From the NCBI GenBank assembly GCA_964200075.2, contig CAXNAA020000118.1, forward strand, positions 1 through 27,404: a stretch of 27,404 nt of DNA. The letters run 5' to 3'. The notes beneath the pieces were generated by a model. The model searched no databases. It saw nothing but the letters and a program-made list of their open reading frames with translations, and was not told where the DNA came from. This stretch comes from Sphacelaria rigidula. Its lineage: Eukaryota; Phaeophyceae; Sphacelariales. Below are positions 20,748 through 27,404 of the stretch, one piece after another; positions within the stretch are counted from its first letter, which is position 1, and every line of letters starts with the position of its first letter. Made by a program: the position numbers and the translations under genes.

Positions 20748-23700
20748 ATGCGTGGGATAGATTTCGAGTACGAATACGAGGACGGAGAGGAGTATGACTA
20801 TGGCAGCGACAACGACGCGGAGGCGGAAGATGACCTCATTGAGATAGAGAACGCATTTTACGAGGGAGACGGTGAGAGATGGTAGCTCGGAAGCTGGGAC
20901 AAAAGAAAAAATCACTAGTCTCCGTGCTGAAAATTCGGGCGTTGGAACAGAACGAATGTAACGATAAAGCGGTCGACACCAAACTGCGTTACATAGCAAA
21001 AAACTTCATGTGGAATTGTATAGTGTCCGGTGCACCCAAGCGTGTGGAGCTGCTTTCCTATTCTTCCCATGTTCATCCTCCTGGTGTAGTCAAAATTGGG
21101 ATACATGTGCAGACGGTAGTGGTAGATATGCTGTGGTGAGATGAAGGTATGTGGTGTTCACCCTACGGCTTGTTTTTATGATGTGCTACACGCACGGATC
21201 GTGCTGATCTTCTCCTGGTGTTGTTCTCCCAAAATCCAGATGCCCGGCAGGATAACCCTCAGAAGGCGCTGGAGCTGTTTCAGAAAGTCGTCACTTTGGA
21301 AGCGGAGAAGGGCAGCGAGATCAAGTGGTAAACGCGACGGTGATATGATGTGTGCGGTGGCGTACAGCTACTCGGCAAGGCTTCAGCCGGATTGACACGG
21401 GAATACCTCACCGAATTCTGCTCTTTTTTTTTGCTGATGGGAGCCCCCCCGGTGCCTCGTAACCCGCAAACATTTTGTAAGCCGCAGATATTTTGTAACC
21501 CACAGACATTTGGCTGTCAGCCATCGGTCTTTCAGAGAGCGTAGAGCAAACTTTTATGTTACCCGTAGAGCTCCCGTCGTTCGCCAGTTGCCCCTCGAGA
21601 GTTGACTGACGAGCTGATTTATCTCACATTCGCTGATTGTCGTCGAATTCAGCTGTTGAGAAAAGCTGAAAAATCTGCAACCGGGATCGAAGGGGTGGCT
21701 TTCGCCACGAGACCGCAACTCTCCGTTCTGTCATTCTAGTTCTACTCACCGCCACGGGACACTTCACGACATGCACTTGGCAATCGTTTGATTTTCGTTG
21801 CTTTCGTGTCTCTCTCTCTCAGCGTTACTTCGACCCACGCTTGGTGCGTTCTGCATAAAATTTGAACAGGCGATTCAAGGCGTTAGAGCACCTTGTCAAG
21901 CTCTACTTTCGGCTGAAGGAATTCGACCACATGCTCCAGGTGTGCTTTCAAAGCGTGTAATATGTTGTGATTATTGTTTTCTCTGCACTCTCTTTGTGCA
22001 GCTTTCCCGCGTGTCTCCGATCCCTTCGACTATATCCGGATGGTTTCTAAGCTCACCAAGAGTTCCAAATTGCTTTAGAATAATGTGGAAACACTTCTGG
22101 GTGTACCGCTTCACCGGATTTGTCACATGTCAAGCTGTTCGCTGCCGAGCGCTAGGCCACAGCGCAGAGGTGATGATTTTGCGGGGGCCACTGTGTTATG
22201 GAGAATTTTCTACTGATTGTTTGACGCCTGTACTGCCCTTCGGTACATCAACCCCTTCTGCCACTTACTGTTCATCATTTTCGCTGCCATATTGCTGAAA
22301 TCGGTTGGGCGGGCAAATTACCGCCAAACTGTTTGGTTGTCAGCGCTACAAGGAGCTGCTAACGCATGTGAGCGCCGTGACAAGAAACGAGAGCTCGGAT
22401 AGCGTGAACGGTATCTTGGATACCGTGTCTGTCTCGGAAGACTTGCGCATGGTGAGTGGATGCATGCGTGTATGAAAAACAGCTTTCGGGTGGCAGTTTT
22501 CTATCGGCGGACGATAGCCATAGCGCATCTTGACTTTGGAAAGGCATACTCTATGCCATTGGTGGTCTGCCTCGAGCAATCGGAGTGCTGGCGTGAAATG
22601 AGTTTTGTTTATTGCGCTCCTACTTCGATACAGACACCTACCTCCCTGTTTCCGACCCCAGTGACCCATCACCGTCTCGTATAATAGATAGAACAGATTA
22701 AGATTTTACTCTTCATCGTGTAAGTTGAGAATTTTACGACTTTCGGAGGGTGAATGTGTTTGTAAGATACGTTGGTGTACGTTACTTACTGGTGTCCAGC
22801 ACTCGGGAGCTCACCGTTCGCTGTATGCGAGAAGTGAAAAAATGAAAGATCGACATATCATTGGGTCAACACCTTATTGCAGAACGTGCAGCGCATGGGG
22901 AAGTGTGCGGACGACCCATTCGGGGTACTGTATCTCCGTGTGTTTTTTATTGGCAAGCAGTCACAGCAAAGTGCAGCGCATGTGACTTCCGAAGGCCTAT
23001 CTTGTTTCAACATTTTGACGGGGGGGGGGTCAGTACCGCGAGCACAGCGCATTGCGACTGACAGGCCCTTTTCAGTATAGCTTCCTTTGCTAGAAGGTTG
23101 TCGTTACAGGAGAGAATATCAAAAGGGTGAGGGATCCATCTCCTCTGGATGTACGATCAGCAGTGGTGTTCTCGCGAAGAGAATATCTGAAATAGAGAGT
23201 GTATACCTGCCATAGCGTGAAAAGGGTCCGACCCATCCAACAGCAGGGTCACTCGGAGCAAGACCCAGCGACAGGAATCGTTCACAAGATGTGCATGTCG
23301 CTGCATAGACCCTCATTTTTCCCCCCCATGTCTGTATTATTCATATATATATATATATATTATCCACTCTTTTTTTTTTTTTATTTTTTTTCAAATGTAA
23401 GTGATGAACGTATGGGACTTGTACTCAACTGAGAAAGATCATATGTTGACCAAAAATTACGTCAAGCTGGCTAAGGTATGAATGAACGCTTGGCACTCTA
23501 GCATATAGCAGGCGGCCTAGAAGCAACCCATTAGGCCGTGCGATTTTGTGATAATTTCGCCCTTCAGATGTTAGTAGCGATACCCCTGGAGTGTCCAGGA
23601 GGATATCAGTGCATGCGCGTAAATCGCGAGGAAGTACGTGTTCCCTTGGACATCGGAGCTTGGTCGCGTGTACACAATGTACGCAAATCCCCTGAACGAC

Positions 23701-26700
23701 ATCCAACGACGTCGCAGTCGGTTTCCGTACAGAAAATAAATGGTCCCCCATTCGGTGGGATAGCGATAGTGCGTCTCGCCCCCGCCCCATTCCCGCCCTC
23801 CCGAGGACGCGCGATCAATCGTGGTCCGACCGCTAGCGCGTGTAGGTATTTCCCACTCGGGCCCTAAACCCTTTTGGAACAGTTGATGGAGAAGGGAAGA
23901 TTTACAATCGACGTTTTTTTGGGCAAGATATGGTTGTTTTTCTGCGTTGATGGTGATAATGATGATGAAGCCCACCAAAACGGTGCACTGCTATGAGTTC
24001 AAGCACACTCATGTGACGGAATCGTGCACCGAACCTGGAGTTTCGTTTTCCCGGTGGCGAAAAGCTCGCATATGGGAGTTTGTAAATCGTCACTTTTCTA
24101 TCAACGGTTCCAAATGGGTTACACGCGTTTATGTAGATTTTTAATGCGGATGCACATGTTGTAGGATGTTGATGTCGAGAGGGAGATAGCCGTGAGCATC
24201 ATCAAACTATGTGACTGCACGAGACCGACCCACCCGCACTCGCGATCCCTCGCATTTTTTCGTTCTCACCGCTGGACCTTGGTCAGGTTTACTTGCAGAT
24301 CCCGGACTACGCAAAGGTTCAGACGACGATAGACGCCCTCCATGACTCGTGCAGGCTGGCAGACGGGCGAGATGATCCGAGCAAAGGCAACCAGCTGTTG
24401 GAGGTGTACGGTATCACGATTCAGCTCTCCACAGCTACCAACAACAGCACCCTTATGAAAGAGGTACACGTAATATTTTGATGGTCCATGCATGGTACTA
24501 GACCGTTTTTACATTTTTCTCCCTTCCCTGTTCTGGAAGCGTCGAAGCACCCGAAATCCAACAGAATGGGTAATTTATATTTTTTTCGTAGGAGAAATTG
24601 GCACACGCCTTCGATGTCCACCCAGTTGATGAGGATAGCTTCGGTATTCGCCCGATGCTGCATCCAGCGTATTGGAGGGAATTATCGGCAAAGGTTTGTT
24701 CGTCTGAGTGCGTGCGCTCGTTCATGTGTCCCTCATGTTTGCTCCACACTCCACTCATCGCTCCAAATCTCATCCTTCGGCTGTTGCTTCGCTTGTTTTG
24801 TCCGATGTATCCACACTCTAGGTGTATCCCAAGATTACAGATCTCAACGCTTCCGTGGAGGACCCGCGTATCATGGGTGTTATTCGAGAACAGGGGGGCA
24901 AGGTGAAGCAGGCACAACCATACTGCAGTAGTGTTGACGCACAGTGCCATGCTTACCGAATCGGCCCTGCGGGCAAAGAGGTAACGCCGTTCAAGACGAG
25001 CTTTGAGGTTTTCTCGAGGGAAGGGCAGGAGGGGACAAGTTATTCGTGGGCGCACCGTAACACCGCTGTTGTTTGTGTGGTGCGGTAAGTTTGCGTGTCT
25101 CGGTGGATGCACAATTGCACCGACAAGTGTTATGGTGTATAGTTCATACACAGCTTCAAGCAAGAAAGTAATCTCGTTCGCTAGTTTTCAGTCGCCACAA
25201 AAGGCACTCCTTTTTCAGCTTTTGTTTTACAACACCCCCGATGCTCTCGCGCTGAGTTTGGCTCCCTTCGTTTCCCCAACTTCGCACGGCACCCGACCCG
25301 ACCTGCCGTTCCTTATCCTCACTGAACGTGCTCCCTAAATATCACGATATGCAGATGTATATGTCTATGGGGAACTGGGGACAGGCATACAATGAGTTCT
25401 ACGAAGGTTTTCGCAACTACCAGGAGGCGGGAAACCCAAACGCCAAGGTGCGATATTCTCATGTTATACGTTGAAAATCTTCCGAGGTGTGCAGGTTAGG
25501 TTTTCCCCTCACATACTTTGTTGGGCGTTTTTTTTGGCTTGTTTTTGCTGTCGGCGCACGTGTTGTAAGTTCACGCGTCTCCCGGGCGGAAGGAACCTTA
25601 CTTGCCCATGTGCTGTGGTAATAATGGTCCGGGAAAGGAGCGCCTAGGCACTCATGTATTTGCTTGCTACAGCCATCTCTGGGCACTTTTCGCCCGTGGG
25701 TGTTATGCGGAGACGACTTCTATATCTGGGTTGCGACGGGGAAGGAGATGATCGGCGTGTTCCCAGGGGCGGTTCAATTTCCAACGTCCATGTATTTACG
25801 TACAGTGCGGTGTTGCACAAGACTTGTGCTGGGCAGTGTGTGCATGTGTATGTGTGTTCCCGCCCGTTCCTGTTCCACTGCTTTACTCTTTTTCCTTTTG
25901 AATTTGTTCTTGTTTTTGTTCCGTTTCACTTCTCTCTTCAGTTTGCGGTACCTTTATATGTTAGTTTTTTCTATCTTATCCATTCCTCGAGCTTCCTCCA
26001 GCTAGTGTTTTCCCTTTTCCTTTCCTGGAACGCAGGGATCAGTTAGTGTGCAGTTACCGATCAAATAGTCAATCACTGCGCCCCCAGCATCATGGGCACG
26101 AGGTCGTTTCGGCACCCCCAGGGCTTTTTCCCCATTATACCGAACATGGAATCGGTTTCTTATGTGACTTTGGCGTGACATCAGGCGCACCGCTGACATG
26201 TACGTACGTGAAAATATCAGGATATGGCAGTTTGTACTGACTGGCGACTGCGAGAGAGATGAGAAGAGGGGGGGGGAGGGGGTACTCATTATTTTGCATG
26301 CCGTAGTCATCTGACCATTGACCTCGCACCCGTACAAAGTCGGGGCACGCGGGGTTTTCGCCGGACCATGCTCGCAATCAATCACCAAGCGCGAAGCGCC
26401 TTGTGATGTATTCGGTGAGTTGCATGAAGGGTGAGCTACATCCTGCTAAGATTGTTCAGCCCGAAGCTCACTGGTTATCTTGCATCAGGATGGCAGCCTC
26501 CACTGAGTTCCTTCACCTTCTGGTATCGCCACTTTCAGAGACAGCCACGGGTTACACACTACCTCATGGGTGTCTCACCATGGGGGGAGGGGGGGAGAGA
26601 GGTAGAGACAATTGGAGGCCTTGATCGTTTGTGTGAACACTAGCGTTACTCCCGCCCCGCTCACCATGTGACACTGTTGTGTACTATCGCTGTCGCTGGT

Positions 26701-26787
26701 CTTGAAGGTTTGCTTGAAGTATGTCGTGCTGGCGAACATGCTGGACCTTTCGGACATCAACCCATTTGCGGCCAGGGAAGCAAAAGT
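20748..26787 (+). CDS. CSN2: COP9 signalosome complex subunit 2 (3' end outside window)
   Basis: CSN2 is a PCI-domain scaffold of the COP9 signalosome, which removes NEDD8 from cullin-RING ubiquitin ligases. Exons: 20748-20871, 21240-21327, 21870-21939, 22344-22451, 22725-22749 (uncertain), 23402-23475 (5' edge uncertain), 24287-24463, 24592-24693, 24822-24902, 25355-25447 and 26708-26787, phase-consistent for 340 codons. The order follows human CSN2: acidic start (FEYEYEDGEEYDYGSD), NPQKALELFQKVVTLEAEKG, FKALEHLVKLYFRLKEF, RYKELLTHVSAVTRNESSDS, DGRDDPSKGNQLLEVYGITI, DPRIMGVIREQGGK, AYNEFYEGFRNYQEAGNP, CLKYVVLANML and INPFAAREAK. The last three open the PCI domain; the rest of it and the winged helix lie beyond 27404. 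Exon 24592-24693 adds 34 residues, mostly without a human counterpart. The start ATG is the first in frame, but a 3' splice site just after it (GGGATAG) leaves room for an upstream first exon. The paralogue Rpn6 fits less well. Confidence 0.93.
22725..22749 (+). other. Candidate 25-base microexon of CSN2
   Basis: TTGAGAATTTTACGACTTTC and five further bases lie between a GTAAG acceptor and a GTGAAT donor. Inserting this exon and starting the next one at 23402 restores phase and gives a segment between the DLRM and KLAK landmarks within one residue of the human length (34 against 33). Skipping it is also phase-compatible if the next exon starts at 23434, but then about 18 residues are missing. 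Confidence 0.4.
23343..23392. repeat. AT microsatellite followed by T tract
   Basis: About nine AT units (23343-23361) are followed by a nearly pure T run to 23391. The T run ends in CAAATGTAAG, which is the acceptor proposed for the CSN2 exon at 23402, so the tract doubles as its pyrimidine tract. Confidence 0.85.
25850..26036 (+). other. Pyrimidine-rich block inside the longest CSN2 intron
   Basis: This is a ~190-base block of mostly T and C within the 1,260-base intron 25448-26707, ending TTTCCTGGAACGCAG at 26036. It looks like a 3' splice region, but the CSN2 protein reads continuously from exon 25355-25447 into 26708 by comparison with human CSN2, so no exon is needed here. It could be an unused or alternative acceptor. 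Confidence 0.4.
26268..26282 (+). repeat. G homopolymer run in intron
   Basis: Nine G, one A, five G, preceded by the purine-rich GAGAGAGATGAGAAGA. It lies in the CSN2 intron, about 150 bases before the plus-oriented copy of the inverted repeat, and is not part of it. Confidence 0.8.
26420..26601 (+). repeat. Dispersed repeat, plus-oriented copy
   Basis: This copy matches the reverse complement of 27220-27404 at roughly three bases in four or better. Shared blocks are GCATGAAGGGTGAGCT, CATCCTGC-AAGATTGTTC, GGATG-CAGCCTC, CAGAGACAGCCA and CTCATGGGTGTC, then a G-rich end. Both copies keep a similar reading frame (MKGELHPAKIV, then ETA and TLPHGC), which suggests that the parent element was once coding. 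I do not recognise the element. Confidence 0.85.
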
Positions 26788-27219
26788 GTGAGTGAAAATA
26801 TGCACATGCACGCTTTGTTTTAGGCTCTTGAAATTAACCCTTGGCGATCGGACTCACAAGGTCAAGCTCCTTGGTGTGCGTGTGGCGCGTGTGCACTCCA
26901 TAATGCTCGCACGTGCTGCGTACATGCAGAGGCAAAAACGACAAGTGTCGGGATGTTGAGAACTAATCTTGAATATATATATTATCCCCCGACTACTGAC
27001 ATTTCCATGTGGCCCGTTTCGCCGAAGTTGACGAGAGAAACAGAAGGGAAACACGGAATACCAAAAGCCAACATCACAAGAGTGCCCTTACTGGCTCTTT
27101 TTTTTTTTTCAGTAAAACGTGTGTGGAGCTACTGCTAGGTCTCTTCGAGGGAACACTTGCGCAGTCTGCGCGGGTTTATCCGTTACCTGTGTTTGGTCAT
27201 TCTTTCCGTGTACGACTTG
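26788..27219. other. Presumed CSN2 intron, between the last visible exon and the second repeat copy
   Basis: It starts with the donor GTGAGT at 26788. It contains a short AT run near 26974, and a strong T tract ending in CAG at 27113 that would accept phase 2. The downstream frame there (GT plus TAAAACGTGTG) does not resemble the next human CSN2 segment, so I do not call it an exon. The next real exon is probably beyond the window. Confidence 0.45.
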
Positions 27220-27243
27220 CCCCCCACCCACCCCCCAACCCCC
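27220..27243 (-). other. Strong G-quadruplex motif on the minus strand
   Basis: On the minus strand the sequence is five G, TT, six G, T, three G, T, six G: four G-runs of three or more with loops of one or two bases. It forms the end of the minus-oriented repeat copy. On the CSN2 transcript it would be C-rich instead. Confidence 0.8.
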
Positions 27244-27404
27244 TTGACACCCATGAGGCAGTGTATGAGCCATGGCTGTCTCTGGAAGTAATAACACCAG
27301 AAAATAAAGCAACTTATTCGAGGCTGTCATCCAAAAACAAGATAATCAGTAGGCTTTGGGCCGAACAATCTTGGCAGGATGCAGCTCACCCTTCATGCGG
27401 CTCG
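27220..27404 (-). repeat. Dispersed repeat, minus-oriented copy (cut by window edge)
   Basis: This is the reverse-complement partner of 26420-26601. Read on the minus strand from the window edge it starts CGAGCCGCATGAAGGGTGAG and ends in the G-rich run. One in-frame TGA interrupts the frame that the other copy keeps open. The element may extend beyond 27404. Confidence 0.85.

Noticed and set aside
24498-25163. 221-codon minus-strand frame
   Set aside because: It lies antisense to two firmly identified CSN2 exons and is best explained as their shadow.
13408-26303. TGCATGC motifs as apicomplexan promoter elements
   Set aside because: Several copies are present, but only modestly more than expected, and most lie in introns or repeat DNA instead of upstream of genes.
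20748-26787. Proteasome subunit Rpn6 instead of CSN2
   Set aside because: Rpn6 is a PCI paralogue, but the IMGVIRE-GGK, CLKYVVLANML and INPF segments and the acidic N-terminus match CSN2 specifically.
27114-27140. Exon after the T tract ending in CAG at 27113
   Set aside because: The acceptor looks good, but the encoded peptide does not resemble the next CSN2 segment and reaches a possible donor after only a few codons.
1-27404. CRISPR array, rRNA genes, reverse transcriptase or transposase genes
   Set aside because: No regularly spaced direct repeats, no rRNA-like sequence, and no frame with catalytic motifs of these enzymes were found.

Overview
The window looks like nuclear DNA of a unicellular eukaryote, most likely an apicomplexan of the coccidian type; a Sarcocystis-like genome would fit, but this is an inference. 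The evidence is: genes broken into many short exons by GT-AG introns of about 100 to 1,260 bases with matching splice phases, a fairly balanced base composition, low-complexity protein tails (Lys-rich, Ser/Pro/Arg-rich), and large gene-poor stretches full of decayed repeats. There is no sign of bacterial gene organisation: no operons, no Shine-Dalgarno sites, no long uninterrupted genes. No rRNA, convincing tRNA or CRISPR array was seen.

Layout. 1-8300 is gene-poor. It holds three diverged tandem copies of a ~350-base repeat (about 1590-2670), one perfect hairpin, and one possible minus-strand secreted-protein exon (4725-5171). 8301-12408 is a multi-exon plus-strand gene of about 821 codons, which I do not recognise, ending in a tail built from ~40-residue RSPR repeats. 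13408-14151 is a two-exon gene for a small Lys-rich low-complexity protein. 14152-18476 is repeat territory: a foldback element with two ~220-base inverted arms (16151-16866), sitting between two inverted copies of a 20-base sequence (14847 and 17825). 18477-19630 is a four-exon gene model of unknown function that starts with a 16-base exon. 19631-20747 is rich in ACGGG/CCCGT motifs.

20748-26787 is the one gene identified with confidence: COP9 signalosome subunit 2 (CSN2). Eleven exons are traced and it runs off the right edge inside the PCI domain. Its last visible exon lies between two copies of a ~180-base repeat in opposite orientation, the second ending at the window edge.

The genes do not look functionally linked; they are independent plus-strand transcription units. 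All exon boundaries were read by eye. The strongest support is that phases agree at every junction and, for CSN2, that the joined protein follows the human CSN2 sequence in order.
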